In this document: piece after piece, positions 32,889 to 41,595 of the stretch
How positions within the stretch are numbered: the first letter of the stretch is position 1
Layout: each line of letters opens with the position of its first letter
DNA from: Tabrizicola sp.
GTDB taxonomy: Bacteria > Pseudomonadota > Alphaproteobacteria > Rhodobacterales > Rhodobacteraceae
DNA: 64,000 bases
Direction of reading: 5' to 3'
NCBI RefSeq assembly: GCF_016793705.1
Contig: NZ_JAEULO010000068.1
Coordinates: 62,001 to 126,000 of the forward strand
Position numbers and translations under genes: made by a program
The notes under the pieces: generated by a model
Databases searched by the model: none
What the model saw: only the letters and a program-made list of their open reading frames with translations
What the model was told of the DNA's origin: nothing

Positions 32889-34160
32889 TCATTCCTTGAA
32901 GGCGGCTTCGGCGTCTGTCGCCACCTGTGCCAGAATGGCTTCGGCTTGCGAAGGGTCGTCGATGAAACGGGCGAACATCGACAGCCCGACTTCCGCCACC
33001 GGGGGCGGCGTTGCAAGGTCGTAGTTGAAGGCGAAGGCCTCGGCCGCAGCCACGGTTGCGGCGGCCTTCTGCATGACCGCATTGTAGCTGGCCGGGTCCA
33101 CGTTCACGTTTGCCGACAAGGCCCCCTGCGCATTCGCCCAGGCCGCCTGAACGCCTGCGTCCGAGACCATGAAGGACAGGAACTTCTCGGCCCCCGCCAC
33201 GTTTGCGGCATTCGCGGCGATCACCAGACCATCGACCGGGCCGACGGCCGCGTTCGGCACGCCATCCTTGACCTTCGGGAACTCGAAGAAGTCGTAGTCC
33301 TGCCCCGGGACCAGCCCGTTGCCGTTCCAGTAGCCGGTGATCCAGGTTCCCATCAGCGTCATCGCCGCCTCGCCCCGCGCCACCTTGTCGGAGGCGTCGG
33401 TCCAGTCGTCGGCATTGGCGTTCTCGACGAAATAACCCTTGTCGAACAGGTCCTTCCACATCGCGAGCGCAGCGGCGACCTCGGCGTCGGAATACTTGGC
33501 CTCGCCCGACATGAGCTTCGCGCGATAGTCCGGCCCGGCGGTGCGCAGAAGCAGGTAGTCGAACCAGAACTGCGCCGGCCAGCGGTTTTTGGACCCCAGC
33601 GCAATCGGCGCAACACCCTTGCCCTTCAGCGCCTCGCAGAGGGCAAGGAACTCCTCCCAGGTCGCGGGCGGCGCGGTCATCCCGGCGTCAGCCAGCACCT
33701 TCACGTTGTAGAACATGCCCGCATAGTGGTAGTTCATCGGCACCAGATAGCGCTTGCCGTTGTAGAGCGTGGCACTGTCGGCCACGGGTTTTGCGATCAC
33801 CGCATCCAAGCCGTTCGTAGCCCACATCTCGTCGATGGGGTGCAGGGCGTTCGAATCGACGATGAACTGCACCCGCGCGCCGGCCCAGTAGCTGAACACG
33901 TCGGGCAGGCTGTTGCCCGCAGCGCGGACCAGGATGTCGGTCTTGAAGTCCTCGTGCCCGACCGGGCTTTCCTTCATGGCGATTCCGGTCGCTTCGGTGA
34001 ACTTCGCGACCTGTTCGTTGAAGGCCTTCAGGCCCAGCTCGCCGGTGAAATAGTGGCTGATCGTGACTTCGCCCGACTGCGCCCAGGCCAGGCGCGCCAT
34101 GCCCAGCATCGGAATCGCAAGCGACCCCATCAGCAGCCCGCGCCGACTGATCTCTTTCAT
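32889..34160 (-). CDS. Carbohydrate ABC importer substrate-binding protein, family 1
   Basis: A 423-residue SBP_bac_1 protein. The N-terminus MKEISRRGLLMGSLAIPMLG carries the twin-arginine SRRGLL motif, and processing near ARLAWAQ is likely, indicating Tat export. Family blocks include LPDVFSYWAGARVQFIVDSN, PMNYHYAGMFYNVKVL and GEAAMTLMGTWITGYWNG. The start ATG 34160 is preceded by GGGAGGAAGAG. It is the first gene of the minus-strand importer operon, divergent from the IclR gene, and the nested palindrome between them probably controls both. The solute is probably the substrate of the catabolic genes at 35118-41268. Confidence 0.94.
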   Translation of the reverse strand: MKEISRRGLLMGSLAIPMLGMARLAWAQSGEVTISHYFTGELGLKAFNEQVAKFTEATGIAMKESPVGHEDFKTDILVRAAGNSLPDVFSYWAGARVQFIVDSNALHPIDEMWATNGLDAVIAKPVADSATLYNGKRYLVPMNYHYAGMFYNVKVLADAGMTAPPATWEEFLALCEALKGKGVAPIALGSKNRWPAQFWFDYLLLRTAGPDYRAKLMSGEAKYSDAEVAAALAMWKDLFDKGYFVENANADDWTDASDKVARGEAAMTLMGTWITGYWNGNGLVPGQDYDFFEFPKVKDGVPNAAVGPVDGLVIAANAANVAGAEKFLSFMVSDAGVQAAWANAQGALSANVNVDPASYNAVMQKAAATVAAAEAFAFNYDLATPPPVAEVGLSMFARFIDDPSQAEAILAQVATDAEAAFKE

Positions 34161-34253
34161 CTCTTCCTCCCAAGAAGTTGAAATATGCGGCACTTTATTC
34201 CGCCGTCTCGTCGTTGATCGCCAAGAATTGCCGCCATGTCAACAAAAAGTGTT

Positions 34254-34347
34254 GCATAGCGCGCTGGAATGCGAGAAATAGCGGTAACGGGAACCAAAAG
34301 CAGGAGAAAGTTGCGCTATGTCAAACTATCAGTTTAGCATAGCGCAA
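34254..34347. promoter_or_regulatory. IclR-type operator region with nested palindrome
   Basis: TTGCGCTATG (34311-34320) and CATAGCGCAA (34338-34347) form a perfect 10-bp dyad. Inside it AAACT (34323-34327) and AGTTT (34331-34335) form a second dyad on the same centre. A further half-site GCATAGCGC lies at 34254-34262. The region sits between the divergent importer operon and the iclR gene and is the probable binding site of that regulator. Confidence 0.62.
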
Positions 34348-34377
34348 ATTCAGTCCCATCTGATCGGAGCCCGTCCC

Positions 34378-35121
34378 ATGCGCCTGCTGCAATCCCTGTC
34401 CCGTGGCCTCGAAGCCCTGAGCTTCATGTCCGCCCAGCCCGGGCCCGTCCGGCTGACCGATGTGGCCGAGGCGTTGGGGGTCGACAAGTCGAACGCGGCG
34501 CATCTGCTCAAGACGCTGGTCGCGATGGGCTATGCGGTGCAGGACGACAGCCGCCGCTACCGGCCCAGCGACAGGCTGGCCAGCCGTGCGCGCACCGAGC
34601 ATACGTTGGAGGAGATCGTCGCCGTCAAGGAAGCCTGGCGCGCCACATTGGAGGCGCTGGTGGCGGAGACCGGCGAATGTGCGCATCTGGCGGCGCTGGT
34701 GGGGCAGAGGGTCTGGTATATCGACAAGGTGGACAGCCCCTTGCCCCTGAAGGTGGATCACCCGATCGGCGCGCTGTCGCCGCTCCACTGCACTGCGCTT
34801 GGCAAGGCTTTCCTGACCTTCGGGCAGGCGCAGATGCCGGACGCGCAACCCTCCTTCACCCCACGCACCCTGACAACGCGCCGCGCGCTGGCAGAGGAGA
34901 TCGAGCGCACCCGGGCGCGGGGCTATTCGATCGACGACGAGGAATTCGCTCCGGGCATCCGCTGCGTTGCCCGGCCAATCTATGACGAAGCGGGGGCGAT
35001 GATCGCAGCCATCGGCGTCTCGGGCCCCTCGGTCCGGGTCACCGATGCCCGGTTGCACGAACTTGGCCGCTTCGTGGCCGCCGCCGGACAGGGCGGATTG
35101 CAGAAGGAACCACCCAAATGA
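34378..35121 (+). CDS. IclR-family transcriptional regulator
   Basis: A 247-residue regulator. The N-terminal winged helix (residues 1-65) includes LLQSLSRGLEALSFM and the helix-turn-helix RLTDVAEALGVDKSNAAHLLKTLVAMGYAV. The C-terminal effector domain has LAALVGQRVWYIDKVDS, SPLHCTALGKAFLTF and the family signature RGYSIDDEEFAPGIRCVARPI. I start at ATG 34378 (MRLLQSL), because the in-frame ATG 34318 lies inside the palindromic operator. It heads the plus-strand operon, overlapping the next gene by ATGA. It probably controls both this operon and the divergent importer in response to the substrate or an intermediate. Confidence 0.92.
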   Translation: MRLLQSLSRGLEALSFMSAQPGPVRLTDVAEALGVDKSNAAHLLKTLVAMGYAVQDDSRRYRPSDRLASRARTEHTLEEIVAVKEAWRATLEALVAETGECAHLAALVGQRVWYIDKVDSPLPLKVDHPIGALSPLHCTALGKAFLTFGQAQMPDAQPSFTPRTLTTRRALAEEIERTRARGYSIDDEEFAPGIRCVARPIYDEAGAMIAAIGVSGPSVRVTDARLHELGRFVAAAGQGGLQKEPPK

Positions 35122-36188
35122 CCACCTCGCCGCTGCGTGTCGGACTGATCGGCACGGGCCGGATCTCGGATCTCCACGCGATCGAATACCTGCAGAATCC
35201 CGATGCGCGGATCGTCGCGCTGTGCGACCGCGATACGGCGCAGGCGAAGTCGAAGGCGGCGGCCTGGGGTATCCGGGATGTGGCGGTGGACGATGACATC
35301 GACGCCTTCCTTGCACGGCCCGACCTCGACCTGGTGGAAATCCTGCTGCCCCACCACCTGCACCTGCCGGTGGCGCTGAAGGCGATGGCGGCGGGCAAGA
35401 TCGTGTCTTTGCAAAAGCCGATGTGTCTGAACCTGGAGGAGGCGGACCAGCTGGTCGCGGCGGCCGAGGCGCACGACCGGCCGGTGAAGATCTTCGAGAA
35501 TTTCATCTTCTATCCGCCGGTGATGAAGGCGCGCGCGTTGATCGATGAAGGCGCCATCGGCACGCCGCTGTCGATCCGCATCAAGTCGAACCCGGCCCGC
35601 AGCGCGACCGCCTGGGAGGTTCCCGCCGCGGCGAACGCCTGGCGGCAGGAGACGGGCCATGCCGGCGGCGGGCCGCTGGTCTTTGACGACGGGCACCACA
35701 AATTCGCGCTGGCCTGGCACTTCATGGGCAACCCGTCCGAGGTCCATGCCTTCATCGGGGATTGCGAAGGCCCGGGCGGGATCCGGTTCGACGCCCAGTC
35801 GATGGTGTCGTTCCGCTTCCCCGGCAACCGCGTCGGCAACCTGGAGATCGTCTATTCGCCCGGGATGGAGCTGATGACCCAGCACTACGCCCAGGACGAC
35901 CGGGTGGAGATCACCGGAACCGCCGGGGTGATCTTCATCAACGGCGGCCATGGGCGGCTGGGGGCGACGCCCCCGGTCACGCTATACCGCGACGGGGCGC
36001 TGACGACCTATGACGTGCCCTCGGGCTGGGAGCACAGCTTCATCCAGTCGACGCGCCACTACATCAACGCCCTGAAGACCGGCGGCGCCCCGGTTCTGAC
36101 CGCGGCCGAGGGTCGGCAGGTGCTGCGCTTTGCCCTTGCCGCCGAACAGTCCGCCCGCGAGGGCCGGACGATCCGGCTGGACGTCTGA
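35118..36188 (+). CDS. Gfo/Idh/MocA-family oxidoreductase (third of three)
   Basis: A 356-residue Gfo/Idh/MocA dehydrogenase with Rossmann motif GLIGTGRIS near the N-terminus. The usual EKP motif reads LQKPMC, with Gln for Glu; the catalytic Lys is kept. The C-terminal domain contains GGGPLVFDDGHHKFALAWHF with conserved Asp/His positions near the active site. It starts at an ATGA overlap with iclR. In this operon it is the likely first oxidation step on the imported sugar or cyclitol. Confidence 0.88.
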   Translation: MTTSPLRVGLIGTGRISDLHAIEYLQNPDARIVALCDRDTAQAKSKAAAWGIRDVAVDDDIDAFLARPDLDLVEILLPHHLHLPVALKAMAAGKIVSLQKPMCLNLEEADQLVAAAEAHDRPVKIFENFIFYPPVMKARALIDEGAIGTPLSIRIKSNPARSATAWEVPAAANAWRQETGHAGGGPLVFDDGHHKFALAWHFMGNPSEVHAFIGDCEGPGGIRFDAQSMVSFRFPGNRVGNLEIVYSPGMELMTQHYAQDDRVEITGTAGVIFINGGHGRLGATPPVTLYRDGALTTYDVPSGWEHSFIQSTRHYINALKTGGAPVLTAAEGRQVLRFALAAEQSAREGRTIRLDV

Positions 36189-36202
36189 CCGGGGGCGCGA
36201 TC

Positions 36203-38095
36203 ATGCAGGCAGAGTCGCATCGTTTCGCCGATCTTGCTTCGTCCGAGGCACGCGCGCGCTTCCTGGCCAAGGCGGGCGGCCTGCAGGCCTTGCTGGCAGC
36301 CGAGGGGGCCGGGCCGACCGTCACGCTGCCCCTGGTCGAGGCGCTGGTCCTGGGTCTGATGCGGCAGGGCGTGACCAAGTATCTGGCGATCTTCGGTCAT
36401 GGCTCCACCGCGCTTGCGGACGTATTGCGCGTCTACGAGGCGGCCGGGCTGGTGCGCTGCTGGCAGTTCCGCAATGAGGTGGAAATGGCCCATGCGGCCA
36501 CGGCGCTGAGCTGGGTCTATGGCGAGGTGCCAGCGGTCGTGACCTCGATCGGGCCGGGGGCGTTGCAGGCGATGGCGGCCTCGCTGGCGGCAAGCTCGAA
36601 CGGGGTGGGCGTCTATCATCTCTACGGCGACGAGACGACGCACGGCGAAGGCTACAACATGCAGCAGGTGCCGAAACCGGCACAGGGGGTCTTTTCCCAG
36701 ATCTCCTCCCTGATGGGGGCCTCCTACACGCTGCATAGCCCGGGTGCGCTGCGCGATGGATTGCGGAAGGGTGCGTCTTCCGTGTTCCATCCGTGGCGGC
36801 CCGGGCCCTTCTACCTGAACCTGCCGCTGAACACGCAGGAATCGCCGGTCATGCTGCGGCTGGACGCCCTGCCGGAGCGGCCGTCCTTCCCGACCCTGGC
36901 CCCCGCCGATGACCTGGCGTTGAACCTGGCAGCGCAGGCCATCGCCGGGGCGGGGCGGGTGGCAATCAAGGCCGGTGGCGGGGCGCGCCAGGCGGCGGCG
37001 GCTGTCCGGAGGCTGGCCGAAGCGGCAGGGGCGGCGGTGGTCCTGTCGCCCGGGTCCGTCGGTGTGCTGCCCGACGCCCATCCGCAGAACCTGCATGTCG
37101 GGGGTTCGAAGGGCTCGATCAGCGGCAACTGGGCGATGGAAGAGGCCGAGCTTCTGGTGGTCATCGGCAGCCGCGCGGTCTGTCAGGCGGATTGCTCGGG
37201 CATCGGCTGGCCCAAGGTGCGGCAGGTGGTGAACCTGAACGCCGATCCGGTGGATGTGCAGCACTACAACGCGACTCTCGCCTTGCCGGGCGACGCCGCT
37301 GTGGTCGCCGACCGGCTGGCGGCCTTGCTTGAGGGGCGGGAGCGTAACCCGGCCAAGTCCGGCTGGCTGGCCGAGGCGGCGGCGAAGAAGGCCGAATGGC
37401 AGGCGTTCCGGGCCGACCGCGCCTCTGGTCCGGCACTGGCCGATCCGTTGTGGCCGCGTCCAGTGATGACCCAGACCCAGGCCATTGCCGCGGCGGATGC
37501 GTGGTGCTGCAAGGCGGGAGCGCTGAAGTTCTTCGATGCGGGCGATGTGCAGGCCAACGGCTTTCAGATCGTGAAGGATGACGCGCCGTTCCAGACCTTC
37601 ACCGAAAGCGGCGCATCCTACATGGGCTTCGCCGTCTCGGCGCTGCTGTCGCAGGGGCTGGCCGACATGGGACGATATGGCGTGGCATTCACCGGCGACG
37701 GGTCCTTCATGATGAACCCGCAGGTGCTGATCGATGCGGTGGCGCATCGGGTGCATGGCACGATCCTGCTCTTCGACAACCGCCGCATGGCCGCGATCTC
37801 CAGCCTGCAAGAGGCGCAATACGGTGTGAACTGGCGGACCCATGACGGGGTGGAGGTCGACTACCTCGCCCTTGCCCAGGCGGTGAAGGGTGTGGTGGCC
37901 TTCGACGGCGGCACCTCGCCCGAGGAACTGACTGCGGCGCTGACCCGCGCCCGGGCTCACCGGGGTCTCAGTCTGGTACACGTTCCCGTCTACTTCGGCC
38001 CCGATCCGGCCGGTGGCATGGGAGCATACGGGCAATGGAACGTCGGCAACTGGTGTGCGGCGGTGCAGGCTCGTTATGCCGAAACCCTGATCTGA
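36203..38095 (+). CDS. Thiamine-diphosphate enzyme related to IolD/acetolactate synthase
   Basis: A 630-residue ThDP enzyme with the three domains of the family. The N-terminal Pyr domain has IFGHGSTALADVL and the cofactor Glu in QFRNEVEMAHAA; a central domain follows. The C-terminal PP domain carries the ThDP-Mg motif GDGSFMMN with the closing Asn in LLFDN about 28 residues later. FGHG and NExxMAHAA are IolD-like, but the N-terminal 55 residues do not match the iolD start seen at position 103. It could be a ring-opening C-C hydrolase or a ligase/decarboxylase for a keto-intermediate. It lies between the Gfo dehydrogenase and an aldehyde dehydrogenase, spaced by 14 and 11 bases. Confidence 0.85.
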   Translation: MQAESHRFADLASSEARARFLAKAGGLQALLAAEGAGPTVTLPLVEALVLGLMRQGVTKYLAIFGHGSTALADVLRVYEAAGLVRCWQFRNEVEMAHAATALSWVYGEVPAVVTSIGPGALQAMAASLAASSNGVGVYHLYGDETTHGEGYNMQQVPKPAQGVFSQISSLMGASYTLHSPGALRDGLRKGASSVFHPWRPGPFYLNLPLNTQESPVMLRLDALPERPSFPTLAPADDLALNLAAQAIAGAGRVAIKAGGGARQAAAAVRRLAEAAGAAVVLSPGSVGVLPDAHPQNLHVGGSKGSISGNWAMEEAELLVVIGSRAVCQADCSGIGWPKVRQVVNLNADPVDVQHYNATLALPGDAAVVADRLAALLEGRERNPAKSGWLAEAAAKKAEWQAFRADRASGPALADPLWPRPVMTQTQAIAAADAWCCKAGALKFFDAGDVQANGFQIVKDDAPFQTFTESGASYMGFAVSALLSQGLADMGRYGVAFTGDGSFMMNPQVLIDAVAHRVHGTILLFDNRRMAAISSLQEAQYGVNWRTHDGVEVDYLALAQAVKGVVAFDGGTSPEELTAALTRARAHRGLSLVHVPVYFGPDPAGGMGAYGQWNVGNWCAAVQARYAETLI

Positions 38096-38106
38096 CGGAG
38101 CGCGCG

Positions 38107-39552
38107 ATGTATTCGACCCAAGGCCTCTTCATCGCGGGCGCGTGGCGCAGCGCCTCGGACGGTGCGACGATGCCAGTCCATAGCCCGGTGACCGAGGCCG
38201 TCATCGGCACGATCCCCGTCGCGACCGAGGCCGATCAGGACGCGGCCCTTGCCGCCGCCGCGCGCAGCTTTCCCCTCTGGGCCGCCACCTCGGCCTGGGA
38301 CCGCGCGGGCGTCCTGCGCCGCGCGGCCGACCATCTGCGCGCGAATGCCGATGCGCTGGCCAGCGTCATGTCCACCGAGACCGGCAAACCCCTGGCCGAG
38401 GCGAGGGCCGAGGTCATGGCTTCGGCCGACCAGTTCGAATGGCAGGGAGAAGAGGCCAAGCGGATCTACGGCCAGACCATCCCGGGCCGGAACCCGCATG
38501 AGCGGCTGTCCGTCAGCTACCAGCCGGTCGGCCCGTGCCTTGCGCTTTCGGCCTGGAACTTCCCCATGCTGCTGCCCGCACGCAAGATCACCGCTGCGCT
38601 CGCTGCCGGATGCAGCGTCGTCGCCCGCCCGGCCAGCGAGGCGCCGGGTAGCTGCTTTGCCCTGGCCGAGGCGCTGACTTCGGCGGGGTTGCCTGAAGGA
38701 GTGCTGTCGATCCTGACCGGGCCTGCCGTGCCGATGGTGGAACGGCTGATCCGGTCGCCGGTGATCCGCAAGGTGTCGCTTACCGGGTCGGTCCCCGTGG
38801 GCAGGCAGGTGCTGCGGATCGCGGCCGATGACGTGAAGAAGGTGACGATGGAGCTGGGCGGCCATGCCCCGGTGATCGTCCACTCTGACACGGATCCCGT
38901 GGCCGCCGCCCGCAAGCTGGCCGCGACCAAGTTCCGCAACTGCGGACAGGTCTGCATCTCGCCTTCGCGCTTCTATGTCCATCGGGCGATCATCCCGGCC
39001 TTCGAGACCGCCTTTGCCGAGGTGGCGCGGTCGATCCGCCCCGGTAACGGCCTTGACCCCGCCACCACGATGGGCCCGATGATCCGGGCGCGGGCCGTCG
39101 ACGCCGCGCTGTCCCTGATCGCCGACGCCGAGGGCAAGGGTGCGCGGCTTCTGGCCGGGGGCGGACGCCCGGCGCATCTGAACCACGGGCATTTCCTGGA
39201 ACCGACGGTGCTGGCCGATGTCCCGGACGCGGCCCGCATCATGCACGAGGAGCCCTTTGCCCCCGTGGCCCCGATTGCCGCCTGGGAGGACTTCGACGAG
39301 GTCATCGCCCGCGCCAATTCCACCGACTTCGGCCTTGCGGCTTACGTTTTCACCGAAAGCGCGGCGCTTGCCGCCCGCACCGCCGAGGCGCTGGAGGCGG
39401 GCATGGTGGGGATCAACGAAACGCTTCTTGCGACCGCCGAGGCCCCGTTCGGCGGAACCAAGCAGTCCGGTTTCGGGCGCGAGGGGGGAAGCCTTGGCAT
39501 CCTTGACTACCTGACGCCCAAATACACCCGCCACCGCCTGAGCCTTGCGTGA
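38107..39552 (+). CDS. NAD(P)-dependent aldehyde dehydrogenase, second paralogue
   Basis: A 481-residue aldehyde dehydrogenase collinear with the enzyme at 287: Asn151, Glu249 and Cys283 occupy identical positions, and Arg174 again replaces the usual cofactor Lys (RPASEAP). The start is ATG 38107, with ACGGAG upstream; the open frame runs back to 38035 inside the preceding gene. The semialdehyde it oxidises would come from the dehydratase or ThDP step of this operon. Oxidation of 2-oxoglutarate semialdehyde to 2-oxoglutarate is one family precedent, but it is not demonstrated. Confidence 0.9.
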   Translation: MYSTQGLFIAGAWRSASDGATMPVHSPVTEAVIGTIPVATEADQDAALAAAARSFPLWAATSAWDRAGVLRRAADHLRANADALASVMSTETGKPLAEARAEVMASADQFEWQGEEAKRIYGQTIPGRNPHERLSVSYQPVGPCLALSAWNFPMLLPARKITAALAAGCSVVARPASEAPGSCFALAEALTSAGLPEGVLSILTGPAVPMVERLIRSPVIRKVSLTGSVPVGRQVLRIAADDVKKVTMELGGHAPVIVHSDTDPVAAARKLAATKFRNCGQVCISPSRFYVHRAIIPAFETAFAEVARSIRPGNGLDPATTMGPMIRARAVDAALSLIADAEGKGARLLAGGGRPAHLNHGHFLEPTVLADVPDAARIMHEEPFAPVAPIAAWEDFDEVIARANSTDFGLAAYVFTESAALAARTAEALEAGMVGINETLLATAEAPFGGTKQSGFGREGGSLGILDYLTPKYTRHRLSLA

Positions 39553-39564
39553 AAGGACCCGACC

Positions 39565-41268
39565 ATGACCAAACCCAGGGGCCTTGAAAACGGGCTGACC
39601 AACTACGGCGACCGCGACTTCGCCCGCTACCTGCGCCGGTCCTTCGCCAAGTCGATGGGCTATACCGGTGAAGCGCTGGACAAGCCCATTGTCGGCATCT
39701 GTACATCCGAGTCCGGCTTCAACAACTGCCACCGCCATTTCCCCGAGATGATCGAAGCGGTGAAGCGCGGCGTCCTTGCGGCGGGCGCGCTGCCCGTCAC
39801 CTTTCCGGTGATCTCACTTGGCGAGGTCTTCCTGTCGCCCACGTCGATGGTCTACCGCAACCTGATGGCCATGGCGGTCGAAGAGATGATCCGGGCACAG
39901 CCGATGGATGCCGTGGTGCTGATGGGCGGCTGCGACAAGACCGTGCCCGCCATGCTGATGGGCGCGATCTCTGCCGACAAGCCCGCCGCGATGGTCGTCG
40001 CCGGGCCGATGATGACCGGGCGGCACCGGGGCGAACGCCTGGGCGCCTGCACCGACTGCCGCCGGTTCTGGGGCAGCTTCCGCGCTGGCAAGGTCCCGGC
40101 AGAGGAGATCGACCAGGTCGAAGGCCGTCTTGCCGTGACCTCTGGCACCTGTGCGGTGATGGGGACCGCCTCGACCATGGCGCTGATGGCGGAAACGATC
40201 GGCATGATGCTGCCCGGCTCGGCCGCGATCCCGGCGGTTCATGCCGATCGGCTGCGCAACTGCGAGGAAACCGGAAAGCTGGCCGCGCAGATGGCGTTCA
40301 CCGGGGGGCCCCGCCCGACCGAGGTCGTCACCCCGGTCGCGATCCGCAATGCGCAGCGCGTGCTGCTGGCGGTTTCGGGTTCGACCAACGCAGTCATCCA
40401 CATGGCCGCCGTCGCAGGGCGGATCGGGATGAAGCTGGACCTCGACGATTTCAACCTGCTGTCCGACGAAACCCCGGTTCTGGTCGACCTCAAACCCGTC
40501 GGCGCGGGATACATGGAGGATTTCCACTACGCAGGCGGGCTGGAGGGCGTGTTGCGCGAGATCGCACCGCAGCTGGAGACTGGAACCCGCAGCATCACGG
40601 GAGAGACCCTTGCCGACCGCCTGGCGCGTCCTTTGGCCGATCCGATCGACCGCGCGGTGATCCGCGAGGCAAGCAGCCCGATTTCCCCGGTGGGCGGCCT
40701 GATCGCTCTGAGGGGCAGCCTCGCGCCCGAAGGCGCGATCCTGAAGCGCGCCGCCGCGACCGAGGCGCTGCTTGAGCATGAGGGGCGGGCGGTGGTCTTC
40801 ACCTCACTCGAGGACCTCGCCGCCCGGATCGACGATCCCGATCTGGACGTGACCGCCGAAGACATCCTCGTCCTGCAGAATGCCGGACCGAAAAGCGCCA
40901 GCGGCATGCCCGAGGCCGGTTACCTGCCGATCCCGAAGAAACTGGCGCAGGCCGGGGTGAAGGACATGGTCCGCGTCTCGGACGCGCGGATGTCGGGAAC
41001 CGCATTCGGCACGATCGTCCTGCATGTCTCGCCCGAGGCTTCGGTGGGTGGTCCGCTGTCTCTGGTCAGGAATGGCGACCGGATCCGCCTGTCCGCCAGC
41101 AGGAAGCGGATCGACCTGCTGGTGGATGCGGCGACCCTGTCCGAACGGGCGACCGAAACCGTGGGATCAGGCTACAGACCGGCGCGCGGATACGCACGGC
41201 TGTATCATGAGCATGTCACATCGGCGACAGAGGGCTGCGATTTCGATTTCCTCGAGCCGATGGAGTGA
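39565..41268 (+). CDS. IlvD/EDD-family sugar-acid dehydratase
   Basis: A 567-residue iron-sulfur dehydratase of the IlvD/EDD family, nearest in pattern to L-arabonate and D-xylonate dehydratases. The three cluster cysteines are in VGICTSESG, MGGCDKTVPA and TSGTCAVMGTAST. The C-terminal swivel domain carries SDARMSGTAFGTIVLHVSPE with the catalytic Ser region. The start ATG follows AAAGGA. It removes water from an aldonic acid or polyhydroxy acid to a 2-keto-3-deoxy acid. It is the last gene of the plus-strand operon and converges on cioAB. The substrate is unknown; in a locus with an IolD-like enzyme, dehydration of a cyclitol acid or inosose-like compound is conceivable. Confidence 0.9.
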   Translation: MTKPRGLENGLTNYGDRDFARYLRRSFAKSMGYTGEALDKPIVGICTSESGFNNCHRHFPEMIEAVKRGVLAAGALPVTFPVISLGEVFLSPTSMVYRNLMAMAVEEMIRAQPMDAVVLMGGCDKTVPAMLMGAISADKPAAMVVAGPMMTGRHRGERLGACTDCRRFWGSFRAGKVPAEEIDQVEGRLAVTSGTCAVMGTASTMALMAETIGMMLPGSAAIPAVHADRLRNCEETGKLAAQMAFTGGPRPTEVVTPVAIRNAQRVLLAVSGSTNAVIHMAAVAGRIGMKLDLDDFNLLSDETPVLVDLKPVGAGYMEDFHYAGGLEGVLREIAPQLETGTRSITGETLADRLARPLADPIDRAVIREASSPISPVGGLIALRGSLAPEGAILKRAAATEALLEHEGRAVVFTSLEDLAARIDDPDLDVTAEDILVLQNAGPKSASGMPEAGYLPIPKKLAQAGVKDMVRVSDARMSGTAFGTIVLHVSPEASVGGPLSLVRNGDRIRLSASRKRIDLLVDAATLSERATETVGSGYRPARGYARLYHEHVTSATEGCDFDFLEPME

Positions 41269-41484
41269 ACGCCAGCGGGAACAAGTCTGTCGGAACTTGA
41301 GGATGCGGCAGAGAACCGGCAGACGGACCGCATTTGGCCGGGTGTGTCGGCCTCGGGCGCGGTGCGCAGCGCCATCGAGGCGGCGATTGCGACCATAGCT
41401 CCGCCGAACAGCAAGGCCAGGACGATGCCCGGTATCGCCAGCCCGGCCAGCCATGCCTCGCGCAGCGCGGCGGCTCGGCCCGGC

Positions 41485-41595
41485 CTACACCAGCCACAGG
41501 CGCAGCACGCCCGCGACAAGCGCCAGGGCCAGCACGCTTGTGGACCAGATCAGGGCCAGCCAGCCAAGCCGCCGCAGCAAGGTTGGTGCGCTCAA
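41485..41595 (-). CDS. DUF2474 small membrane protein of the bd oxidase
   Basis: A 36-residue peptide of the DUF2474 type: MSAPTLLRRLGWLALIWSTS then a hydrophobic run ending LRLWLV, one membrane helix with an N-terminal RRLGW motif. The TTG start overlaps the cioB stop (TTGA), a strong sign of coupled translation. DUF2474 peptides accompany cyanide-insensitive bd oxidases in the way CydX accompanies CydAB, probably as an accessory subunit. It is easily missed because of its size and start codon. Confidence 0.78.
   Translation of the reverse strand: MSAPTLLRRLGWLALIWSTSVLALALVAGVLRLWLV

Noticed and set aside
34318..34377. Upstream ATG adding 20 residues to the IclR protein
   Set aside because: The added stretch lies inside the palindromic operator and is AT-rich, with no match to the family N-terminus.
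41205..41484. Hydrophobic minus-strand frame downstream of the DUF2474 peptide
   Set aside because: It contains one good hydrophobic run but no ribosome site or fitting start codon, and its end overlaps the dehydratase gene antisense. It could be a remnant; support is insufficient.
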